Below, piece by piece: positions 1 to 7,284 of a DNA stretch of 64,000 nucleotides. The position numbers were made by a program, and so were the translations under genes. How positions within the stretch are numbered: the first letter of the stretch is position 1; the number at the start of each line of letters is the position of its first letter. The notes below the pieces were generated by a model. That model did no database searches. It had not been told where the DNA came from and saw only the letters and a list, made by a program, of their open reading frames with translations. Source of the stretch: Apodemia mormo (taxonomy: Eukaryota > Arthropoda > Insecta > Lepidoptera > Riodinidae); contig JAUPFN010000018.1 of the NCBI GenBank assembly GCA_036924255.1, positions 10,001-74,000 on the forward strand. The letters run 5' to 3'.

Positions 1-2028
1 GACCAGGGTGTCGTCCGCATAACACGTCACCCTGACGCCCGCGGGGAGAGCGCCCCGCAGCACCCAATCGTATCCGATGTTCCACAAGAGAGGGCCCAGT
101 ACCGACCCTTGCGGAACACCGCACACCATCTCCCGAGTCTCCAGTCCGCCCGACCGCCCCTGGTACTGGACGTACCTTTGATTGAGGTAGTCCCCGATCA
201 GGCGACGGAGGTAGAGAGGCACTTTATGGTGTTTTAGTGCCTCCCTGATGCAGCTCCACGGCATGGTGTTGAAAGCGTTCGCTATGTCTAGCGAAACCGC
301 CAACAACAACCCACCGCGGGCGACAACCTCCTCCGAGTCGGCCTTGACGCGATTGATCGCGTCGATCGTCGAAAGGCCGGCCCGGAACCCAAACTGGGCG
401 TTCGCCAAATCGGGACCTACCTCAGTCATATGCTTGACGAGGCGTGTAGCTACTATTCTCTCGAATAGTTTACACACCTCGTCGAGCAACACGATGGGGC
501 GGTAGGCGGAGGGAGACTCTGCGGGGCGTCCGTCCTTCCGCAACAGGACCAAACTACCCACCTTCCACACTCTGGGGAACCGTCCCGACTCCAGGCAGCC
601 ATTGAAGAGCCGCCGGAGCCGGTCCCCTAGGACGTCGAGGGCCAAGACCAAGACGCGACCGTGTACTCCATCTGGCCCGGGCGCTGTGTTTTTCGCCCGG
701 AGCTTGTCCACGGCCGCGTCGAACTCCTCGCTCGTGAGCTCAGCGACCCCGCTATCTTCCTCCTCACCACCGGCGCCACCTCTACGCGGCGCCATAGCGG
801 GGGGGACGTGTTCCGCCCGATGTGGAAACAGGGCGGACACGACGTCCCTCACGAAGTGGTGGTCGAGACTCTGGGTCAGCGGAGGCGCCCAGGGGCGTAG
901 TTTGCCCCTGACGGACTTATACGGGCGCCCCCACGGATCATTGTCCAGAGTCCCGAGCAGCTCCTCGCGCGCTTGGGTCTTGGCCCTGCTGATGGCGAGC
1001 TGTAGGGTCTTTTTCTTCGTCCTGTAGACCTCATACAGCTCGCGCTCCGTCGTCTCGTCGCGGTGCCGTCTTCTTCGGCACCTGGTGTACATACGCCTGG
1101 CCGCCACGCTCTCCACGCGGAGCGCGGCGATGTGGTCAGACCACCAGTACACCTGGCGACGAGAGGGGGGCGGCTTGGCCCGGGGCATCGACGCGTCGCA
1201 CACTTGCGTCAACGCCCTCCGGAACCATTCCGCCTCCTCATCTACCCTCACAGGCCCGGCGGGTTGCGGTTGCCAGGCCTGGACGACGGAGGCCTCCAGC
1301 AGAGCGTCTCTGTCGAGACGCCCCAACGTCCACCTAGGGAGTGGCGGGGCTCTACCTCTCGCGGGACTCGTGCCCGGGGTCGTCGACGAGGCGGAGACGT
1401 CAAATCGGACGTATAGGTGGTCCGACAGCGTCTCCACCCCATCGAGGACTCTCCAATCCCGGACACGGCGTGCTACAGCAGGGCTAGCGAACGAAACGTC
1501 CACTATCGAACCGCCCTGCTGTCTCACGCAAGTGAAGGTCGACCCCCTATTTAGGATGCAGAGGCCGACCAACACTGCCCACTCTTCCAACGCGCTGCCT
1601 CGCGAGTCGGTGACGGGGGACCCCCATGCCGAGGATTTGGCATTGAGGTCCCCCATCACGATCACAGGGCGAGGATCGGCCCGTCTGACGAGAGCCTCAA
1701 CCTCGCCCAAGAACGACTCGAATTCGGCGAAGCAGCGGCTGGGCGAAAAGTAGCACCCCACCACTACGGTTCCCTCATATTCGACTGCGACGAAGCCCCG
1801 GCCACGACCAACTACAACGGAGACCGGGGCTACGACCGAAGTGACGATGGCCACCAAGCCGTCCAAGTCCCCCACCCAGTTAGCTCTAGAGGGGACAAAG
1901 TACGGCTCAGCGGCCACAGCGACGCCGATATTCCACTCCGCCAGGGACTGCATAAATAGATCTTGTGCCCCGGCAGAGTGGTTCAAATTCGCCTGTAGGA
2001 AGCGATGGATGGGGCCCGCTAGGGCCAT
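1..2028 (-). CDS. ORF2 endonuclease/reverse transcriptase, N-terminal 676 codons (runs off the window)
   Basis: Encodes the enzyme that nicks the telomeric repeat and copies element RNA by target-primed reverse transcription. ATG at 2028-2026 overlaps the ORF1 stop in TAATG. The N-terminal APE-like endonuclease (about residues 7-206) shows QANLN, AEPY, MGDFNAKS and LSDH motifs. The RT domain follows with SLDIANAF (catalytic Asp 581, codon at 286-288) and YADD at residues 670-673, where the window ends (the last codons give YADDTLV). Colinear with E12 ORF2 over all 2028 bases. I did not translate every codon, but the antisense shadow frames have the same lengths as in the intact copies, which suggests no indel. 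Confidence 0.9.
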   Translation of the reverse strand, partial: MALAGPIHRFLQANLNHSAGAQDLFMQSLAEWNIGVAVAAEPYFVPSRANWVGDLDGLVAIVTSVVAPVSVVVGRGRGFVAVEYEGTVVVGCYFSPSRCFAEFESFLGEVEALVRRADPRPVIVMGDLNAKSSAWGSPVTDSRGSALEEWAVLVGLCILNRGSTFTCVRQQGGSIVDVSFASPAVARRVRDWRVLDGVETLSDHLYVRFDVSASSTTPGTSPARGRAPPLPRWTLGRLDRDALLEASVVQAWQPQPAGPVRVDEEAEWFRRALTQVCDASMPRAKPPPSRRQVYWWSDHIAALRVESVAARRMYTRCRRRRHRDETTERELYEVYRTKKKTLQLAISRAKTQAREELLGTLDNDPWGRPYKSVRGKLRPWAPPLTQSLDHHFVRDVVSALFPHRAEHVPPAMAPRRGGAGGEEEDSGVAELTSEEFDAAVDKLRAKNTAPGPDGVHGRVLVLALDVLGDRLRRLFNGCLESGRFPRVWKVGSLVLLRKDGRPAESPSAYRPIVLLDEVCKLFERIVATRLVKHMTEVGPDLANAQFGFRAGLSTIDAINRVKADSEEVVARGGLLLAVSLDIANAFNTMPWSCIREALKHHKVPLYLRRLIGDYLNQRYVQYQGRSGGLETREMVCGVPQGSVLGPLLWNIGYDWVLRGALPAGVRVTCYADDTLV

Positions 2029-2030
2029 TA
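2026..2030 (-). promoter_or_regulatory. TAATG stop-start coupling site, E1 ORF1/ORF2
   Basis: On the minus strand the ORF1 stop TAA (2030-2028) and the ORF2 start ATG (2028-2026) share one A. The same pentamer occurs at every ORF1/ORF2 junction in the window. In silkworm SART1 this UAAUG allows ORF2 translation by termination-reinitiation (established knowledge). Confidence 0.88.
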
Positions 2031-4001
2031 TTTTGTTTCCATCGCCTCCCCGCGACCCAACCCTGAAGTGGATGGGGCGGGCGCTGCCGGTGCCGATGTG
2101 GCCCCGGTTGCAGCCTCTCTGCCCCGTCGGGGCTTGGGCAGGGTTCCCTTACACGTGGGAGCCCCAGCCCTGTGATTTGCAGGACGACCCGCTGCTAAGC
2201 ATATGGAGCAGCGCGGGTCGCCCGCACAGGCAGCGGCCTTATGCCCCATCTGACCGCAGCGGAAGCACTCGCCGCTGCGGTCGACCTCAGAGGTGCACTG
2301 CACTCCGGTGTGCCCAACGACGAGGCACCGGAAGCAGCGCATTCTCCTGGTGGGTAGCACCCGCACCTGCGCGGACACCCACCCTACCAGGAGCCTAGAG
2401 CTTGCCACCTTTTTAGCGGCGGCCACCGGGCAGCGGACGAAAATCGTGCCGCTACCCGATGGGGCGAAACGCACCTGCCCCGCTTTGATTGATGAGGCGG
2501 GGCAGCCTCCACACTTGGCCACGGCTTCTACCACCTCCTCTGTAGTGACGGAATCGTCAAGCCCAGAAATGCGCATCTCCGCGCACTTCTCAGGCCTGAC
2601 GATCCTGACATTCTCTGCCGGCAGCACCTCCCGCAGTTTTTGCGCAAGTTGGTCTGCCTTAGCAGCGCTTGCGGCCCCCGGTACCTCTAATATTCGGGCA
2701 CCAGTTGCGGCTCGCCTGACCTTTATCCCCGGGATGCCTAACTCAGCGATGGACACTTTCTCCTTCGCTTGAGTTAGGACAGCCGCGTAACTAACGCCGC
2801 TTTCGGTCGCTCCGGGCTGCAGCGTCAAGACGACGGCCGCAGACCGGGGCGGGCGCAGCCGCGGTGCGACCTTCCCTTTCTTCTCTTGTTTTTTCTCCTC
2901 CTGGGGCTTCAAAGGAGGAGCAGAGGGTGCCTTCTTCTTTTTTGGTGCCCTCTTCTTTCTCTTCTTCCTCTTCTTTTTCTCCACTTGAGTCCACCCCTCC
3001 TCATCTGGGGCGTCCTGAGCGGGAGAAGAAGATGGCTCCGGTGCTTTCGCCGGGGCCACAGCAGGCTGGGCACTTTGGCCCTTGCCCCTGCCCTTGCCCT
3101 TTGTGGGTTTGGGCATCTGCGACGCCGCGACGACTTCAGCAGCAGTTCGCTTCTTTGTGGTGACGACGGCCGGTTTGGCCACTGACACCGCCTCCGTCTG
3201 TTTTAGGTCCCCACGCAACGGGGGCCGCATGCGCTTCTCCGGCAGGAGCCGGTCAGACACCGAGGCCATCTTGGCGTCCATCATGTTGCCCACCGCCAAC
3301 ATGATACGCCCCAACATGGCCTCCTCTCTGTCATCCGCTGATCGGCCGGTCTCCGGCTCAGCTCTTCGCCTGCCCAGATCAGCCCGGATTTGGGCCACTT
3401 CCGCGCGCATCTCCGCCAGCTCTCTTTCCTGGCGGGTGTTCGCGGCGCGAAGCAGCTCCACTTCTTCGTCCGTGGTTCGGCATTTCAAGGCCGTCACCGC
3501 CTCTTGAATTGCCTCCGCTGCCTGCTTCAGGGAACGCACCATTGTCCCCTTAAGCTGGCCCGATTTTTTGGCAACGCTCAGAATGACCTCTACGCCATTC
3601 TGTGCGCGCGCGGCCAGTTCCTCCGCAGAGCGGTTTCCTCCTTCGGGTTGTTGTAGGTTTTTGGCTAAGGAGAGGATTTGCTCCTCAGCCAATATCCCGA
3701 CCTCTTCCTTTTTGGCCTTAAGAAAGGCTTCCTTTGCTTTTCGTAAGCCCACGTAGGCGCCCGTTGTTGGTGGGCGCCCCCTTCCGCGTTTCGCCGACGC
3801 AGACCTACTCAGCAACTCCTCGCCAGCCGTGTCGTCCGAGTCCATCCCAGACTCACTGTCACCCGGGATGGGCCTCTTCCGCCATAGCCGGCCGCTTCGC
3901 AGTCCTGATGAACCGGAGGCGACTGTCACTAAGGTGCCAGTCGAGCCATCCGAATCCGACAGAGCTAGCTCGTCCATCGACTCCCGACCTTCACAGGTCA
4001 C
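2028..4001 (-). CDS. ORF1 Gag-like RNA-binding protein, 5'-truncated copy
   Basis: Gag-like protein thought to package element RNA and bring it to telomeres. The frame is open right up to the telomere junction; the most upstream start-like codon is GTG at 4001, and the first in-frame ATG is at 3977-3975. The native N-terminus has been lost with the 5' end of the element. Order: acidic region, AT-hook-like KRGRGRPP, coiled-coil-like helical region, Lys-rich stretch, RRM-like Gag core (from 'SAAVVLTLQPG'), then CCHC knuckles CFRCLVVGHTGVQC and CFRCGQMGHKAAAC and a third Cys/His cluster. Ends MAMETK-like (EAMETK) at TAATG. Expression is doubtful without its promoter and 5' UTR. Confidence 0.85.
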   Translation of the reverse strand: MTCEGRESMDELALSDSDGSTGTLVTVASGSSGLRSGRLWRKRPIPGDSESGMDSDDTAGEELLSRSASAKRGRGRPPTTGAYVGLRKAKEAFLKAKKEEVGILAEEQILSLAKNLQQPEGGNRSAEELAARAQNGVEVILSVAKKSGQLKGTMVRSLKQAAEAIQEAVTALKCRTTDEEVELLRAANTRQERELAEMRAEVAQIRADLGRRRAEPETGRSADDREEAMLGRIMLAVGNMMDAKMASVSDRLLPEKRMRPPLRGDLKQTEAVSVAKPAVVTTKKRTAAEVVAASQMPKPTKGKGRGKGQSAQPAVAPAKAPEPSSSPAQDAPDEEGWTQVEKKKRKKRKKRAPKKKKAPSAPPLKPQEEKKQEKKGKVAPRLRPPRSAAVVLTLQPGATESGVSYAAVLTQAKEKVSIAELGIPGIKVRRAATGARILEVPGAASAAKADQLAQKLREVLPAENVRIVRPEKCAEMRISGLDDSVTTEEVVEAVAKCGGCPASSIKAGQVRFAPSGSGTIFVRCPVAAAKKVASSRLLVGWVSAQVRVLPTRRMRCFRCLVVGHTGVQCTSEVDRSGECFRCGQMGHKAAACAGDPRCSICLAAGRPANHRAGAPTCKGTLPKPRRGREAATGATSAPAAPAPSTSGLGRGEAMETK

Positions 4002-4021
4002 TTCCTCCTGAATTTGGCCTT

Positions 4022-4118
4022 AACCTAACCTAACCTAACCTAACCTAACCTAACCTAACCTAACCTAACCTAACCTAACCTAACCTAACCTAACCTAACC
4101 TAACCTAACCTAACCTAA

Positions 4119-4120
<2 letters not shown>
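4022..4120 (-). repeat. Telomeric (TTAGG)n tract, 99 nt
   Basis: Perfect AACC(TAACC)n on the + strand, between the truncated 5' end of E1 and the poly(A) of E2. Confidence 0.98.
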
Positions 4121-4161
<41 letters not shown>

Positions 4162-4162
<1 letters not shown>

Positions 4163-4440
4163 TTCTCGCAGGAGAAATGCACTTACGCACTACCGGGCCA
4201 CGCGACGCGGCCCGAGTGTGGGACTCGCCTAAAACCGGCTCTACCCACTAAAACTCCTGCGTCCGCTTCTCTGTGCCATAAGGTGGCGGGGGAGGTGGTA
4301 ACTCGTTCGGATTATTCCACCATCCCACCGGCACTCGCCAGCCTTGCCGGCGTTCTCCTCGGCCGGGGGAATGCCCGAGCAAATCATCTCAAATGCGCGC
4401 GGCGTGCGGAAACACCGCGCGCTACTCCTCTAGGAAGCGG
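4162..4440 (-). promoter_or_regulatory. Structured 3' UTR of E2 (likely RT recognition region)
   Basis: Inverted repeat CGCAGGAG (4167-4174) with CTCCTGCG (4254-4261) brackets the last 95 bases before poly(A). Inside it, CGGGCC (4194-4199) pairs with GGCCCG (4209-4214) around a 9-nt loop. Nearer the ORF1 stop is a GC-rich hairpin with a UUCCGC loop (about 4395-4425). The same architecture is present in every gag-only and autonomous copy. In SART1 the 3' UTR is required for target-primed reverse transcription (known); a shared signal used in trans is my inference. Confidence 0.7.
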
Positions 4441-6633
4441 TCATGACATCGCTTCCATCTGCGCCACCCCTGATGGAGCCGGGGTGTGCGCTGTTTGCGT
4501 CGAGGCAGCTGCGGCCCTCCGTCGCTTGATGGACCTGGGCAGGGACCCTCTACAAGAGGGAGACCCAACTCTATGGCCCGCGGGTAGACCTGCCGCCGAG
4601 CATACGGAGCAACAAGGGTCGCCGGAACAGTCGGCGACCTTGTGCCCCTTTTGACCGCAGCGGAAACACTCATCACTGCGGTCGATCTCCGAGGTGCATT
4701 GCACCGTTGTGTGTCCCACTATGAGGCATCGGTAGCAGCGCAAGCGCATAAAGGGTAATACCCGCACCCGCGCCACCACCCAGCCCACCAAGAGCTTCGA
4801 ACTGGCGACCTTCTTCGCCGCAGCCACTGGACAACGAACGAACAAGGTGCCACTTCCCGATCGGGAGAATCGAAGACGCCCCGCCTTGACTGAGTCGACG
4901 GGGCAGTTCCCACATTTGGCCACAGCCTCTGTCACCTCCGCCACGGTTATAGAATCGTCCAGCCCAGAAATGCGCATATCAGCGCATTTCTCGGGCCGGG
5001 CGATTTTTACAGTATCGGCCGGCAAGACCTCCCTTAGCTTCTCAGCCAGTTGGTCAGCTTTGCCGGCGCTTGTGGCCCCTGCAACTTCCAATATACGGGC
5101 ACCTGTTGCCCCCTTCCTTAATTTTACGCCGGGGATACCCAACTCGGCAAGCGACACCTTGTCCCTCGCACGAGTTAGGATGGACGCATAGGTCGCGCCT
5201 TTATCTTCCGCACCGGGCTGCAGCGTCAAAACGACAGCCGCAGACCGGGGCGGGCGCAACCGGGGTTTCTTCCTTTTGTTTTGTTTGCTCTTCCTCGACT
5301 CCTGCACCCTCGGGGAAGGAGGAGGAGGCGCCTCCGTTTTCTTATTAGCCTCTTTCTTTTTCTCTGGCTTCTTCCTCTTTTTCTTCTCCGCCCGGGTCCA
5401 TCCCTCGTCATCCGGGGCCCGAGCGGAAGAAGAAGGCGTCGGTGCAATCACAGGGGCCTCCGTGGGCTGGGCACTTTGGCCCTTGCCCTTTCCCTTACCC
5501 TTGCCTTTGGCTGGTTTGGGTACCGACGGCCCCGAGACGACCTCAGCAGCAGTTCTCGTCACAGCGGTGTCTTCAATCGTTTCCGACACAGAAACCGCTT
5601 CCTCCTCTCTCAAGTCGCTCCTTAGCGGAGGCCTAAGACGCCTTTCCGGCAGCAAGCGATCCGCCACGGAGGCCATTTTGGCGTCCATCATGTTACCAAC
5701 CTGTAACATGATGCGACCCAACATGGCCTCCTCCTTGTCCTCCACAGATCGGGCCACTTCAGGTTGAGCCCTTGTCTTGTCCAGATCGGCACGGATTTGA
5801 GCCAGCTCCGCGCGCAGTTCCGCCAGCTCCTTCCCTTGGCGGTAGTTGGCAGCACGGAGCAGCTCCAACTCCTCTCCTTCCGTACGGCTTTTAAGGCCGG
5901 AGACCGCATCCTCGATGGTCCACGCTGCCTGCTTAAGGGCACGCACCATTGTGCCCTTAAGGTTCTTTGATTTTTGGGCAACGCTCACAATGAGGTCAAC
6001 CCCAGACTGAGCGTGCGCAGCTAGCTCTTCAGCGGTGCGGTCCTGCCCCCTGCATTTATCTCTTCGTTGTTCCAGGGTTTTGGCCATGGAGAGTATTTGC
6101 TCCTCGGCCAAAACCCCGACTTCTTCCTTTTTCGTCCTCAAAAGCGCTTCCTTGGCCTGGCGTAGGCCCACGTAGGCACCCGTTGTGGGTGGGCGCCCCC
6201 GTCCCCTTTTCGCCGGGCCAGTGCGCTCTGCCTCCTCGCCGGCCGTGTCGTCCGAGTCCAGCCCGGATTCGTGATCACCCGGGCCGGGCCTCTTCCGTCT
6301 TAAACGACCGGTTATTTCGACAGTAGAACTGTCTGAATCCAGATCCTCGCCAAGGTCTTTGGCTGAGACACACGCCCCCGTGGCATGCGCCCCAGCCCCA
6401 AGTTCAACATTGCCCAAAGCGTGAGCAAAATTGGTATCCAGTTCGGAGTCGCTAAAGTCGTCGGTGCGCAAGCCGGCGGAAAGCCGGCCCACGAAGCAGT
6501 TTTTGCCCCCCCCAGAGTACGTGGGGCTGCCGGCACCCGAAGGCGCCGGGAGGGATTCCCCGGCTGTGCCGGGACCCTCCTGGGTATTCCTTTTAAAACT
6601 GCGACCTGTCATTTTTGGTTTGTTGTGGCCCAT
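4441..6633 (-). CDS. ORF1 Gag-like protein of gag-only element E2 (730 aa)
   Basis: The only protein of this element; probably an RNA-binding, telomere-directed Gag. ATG at 6633-6631 (MGHNKPK) is in frame with a second ATG at codon 8. Residues 1-60 are Gly/Ser/Pro rich; 115-135 acidic; AT-hook-like KRGRGRPP at 142-149; helical heptad-rich region about 160-290; Lys/Gly-rich linkers at 375-385 and 416-456; RRM-like Gag core about 463-627; CCHC knuckles C633-C636-H641-C646 and C656-C659-H664-C669; third cluster C675-C678-H687-C694. Ends EAMS with TGA. Intact, no frameshift. No nuclease or RT motif is present. Confidence 0.92.
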   Translation of the reverse strand: MGHNKPKMTGRSFKRNTQEGPGTAGESLPAPSGAGSPTYSGGGKNCFVGRLSAGLRTDDFSDSELDTNFAHALGNVELGAGAHATGACVSAKDLGEDLDSDSSTVEITGRLRRKRPGPGDHESGLDSDDTAGEEAERTGPAKRGRGRPPTTGAYVGLRQAKEALLRTKKEEVGVLAEEQILSMAKTLEQRRDKCRGQDRTAEELAAHAQSGVDLIVSVAQKSKNLKGTMVRALKQAAWTIEDAVSGLKSRTEGEELELLRAANYRQGKELAELRAELAQIRADLDKTRAQPEVARSVEDKEEAMLGRIMLQVGNMMDAKMASVADRLLPERRLRPPLRSDLREEEAVSVSETIEDTAVTRTAAEVVSGPSVPKPAKGKGKGKGKGQSAQPTEAPVIAPTPSSSARAPDDEGWTRAEKKKRKKPEKKKEANKKTEAPPPPSPRVQESRKSKQNKRKKPRLRPPRSAAVVLTLQPGAEDKGATYASILTRARDKVSLAELGIPGVKLRKGATGARILEVAGATSAGKADQLAEKLREVLPADTVKIARPEKCADMRISGLDDSITVAEVTEAVAKCGNCPVDSVKAGRLRFSRSGSGTLFVRCPVAAAKKVASSKLLVGWVVARVRVLPFMRLRCYRCLIVGHTTVQCTSEIDRSDECFRCGQKGHKVADCSGDPCCSVCSAAGLPAGHRVGSPSCRGSLPRSIKRRRAAAASTQTAHTPAPSGVAQMEAMS

Positions 6634-6912
6634 TCCGGGTGGGCCTACCCCCGTCTCGTCAGCGCTCGCCCGATAACCCTACGCCGCGGCACGCCGACCG
6701 CGGTTTCGGGGTGATTTTTTAAAGAGGTTTTCTTCCTCCCAGCCCCACAATGGGCTCCCGGAAACCGGGTTATGGGTGCCGCATCCAAACGCCGTTCTCA
6801 TTAAGAGAACGGAAAGGAGCGGCGTAGTGGTCCAATTAGTTCCCCAAGGTGCTGGATTGCACCCCAGGTACTAAGCCCCCCCGCCACGACAAGGCTTGGA
6901 ACCATGGGGGGG
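6634..6912 (-). promoter_or_regulatory. 5' UTR / probable internal promoter of E2
   Basis: The sense strand starts with a run of about seven C directly after TTAGGTT, then ATGG, and a run of G's about 25 bases later that could pair with the C run. The first 80 or so bases are almost identical in autonomous elements. An ATG 8 nt from the 5' end opens a short uORF (begins MVPSLVVAGG) that ends in the loop of a perfect hairpin, CCGTTCTC/GAGAACGG at 6792-6812. Promoter activity is inferred from the fact that such elements must carry their own internal promoter. Confidence 0.65.
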
Positions 6913-6941
6913 AACCTAACCTAACCTAACCTAACCTAACC
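6913..6941 (-). repeat. Telomeric (TTAGG)n tract, 29 nt
   Basis: AACC(TAACC)5 between the E2 5' tip and the E3 poly(A). Confidence 0.98.
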
Positions 6942-6963
6942 TTTTTTTTTTTTTTTTTTTTTT

Positions 6964-7284
6964 GTTTACGCAGGGGAAATGCATTTACGCACTGCCGGGC
7001 CACTCAGCGCGGCCCGAGTGTGGGACTCGCCGGCTTCAGACCGACCATACCCACTAAAACCCCTGCGGTGTCCTCCTCCTCGATGATTCATGATGACGGG
7101 GCGATGAGTACTCGTGAAAAATCATCCATCTCCCCGGCAGCATCCGCCGCCACTTACTTTGTGACGGCGATATCCTCCTTGGTCCAGGATTCTTAACTGA
7201 ACCCCGGTAGACGTCTTTAAAGCGCGCAGGGACACTGCGCGCACCTCCTCGAGGCCTGGAAGGGGCTTTACGCCCCGGCCCCAT
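6964..7284 (-). promoter_or_regulatory. Structured 3' UTR of E3
   Basis: The terminal inverted repeat is CGCAGGGG (6969-6976) with CCCCTGCG (7060-7067). Compared with gag-only copies, an A-T pair has become G-C on both sides, a compensatory change. The inner CGGGCC/GGCCCG hairpin is kept with a different 9-base loop. The region between 7068 and 7284 has no ORF. Confidence 0.65.

Larger units (their letters stand above)
1..4021 (-). mobile_element. E1: autonomous SART-like retrotransposon, 5'-truncated, 3' end outside window
   Basis: Sense runs right to left. Contains ORF1 and the first 676 codons of ORF2; the ORF2 C-terminus, 3' UTR and poly(A) lie beyond position 1. The 5' end is truncated: it starts inside the N-terminal coding part of ORF1 and abuts TTAGG repeats at 4021/4022, lacking the roughly 480-base 5' UTR and about 40 codons that E15 and E16 have. 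DNA is almost identical to E12, E15 and E16, so it belongs to the same young subfamily. Confidence 0.93.
4121..6912 (-). mobile_element. E2: complete gag-only telomeric retrotransposon
   Basis: Poly(A) of 41 nt (T run 4121-4161) joined to GGTTAGG. 3' UTR 4162-4440, single ORF1 4441-6633, 5' UTR 6634-6912 ending in the canonical C-run tip next to AACCTAACC. There is no ORF2: the ORF1 stop is followed directly by 3' UTR homologous to that of the autonomous elements. From its middle to its 3' end it is nearly identical to E8, and its C-terminal half and 3' UTR are nearly identical to E9. Confidence 0.93.

Noticed and set aside
4022..4120. CCTAA arrays as CRISPR or simple satellite
   Set aside because: There are no spacers or cas genes; the 5-base unit is the insect telomere repeat and sits at every element junction.
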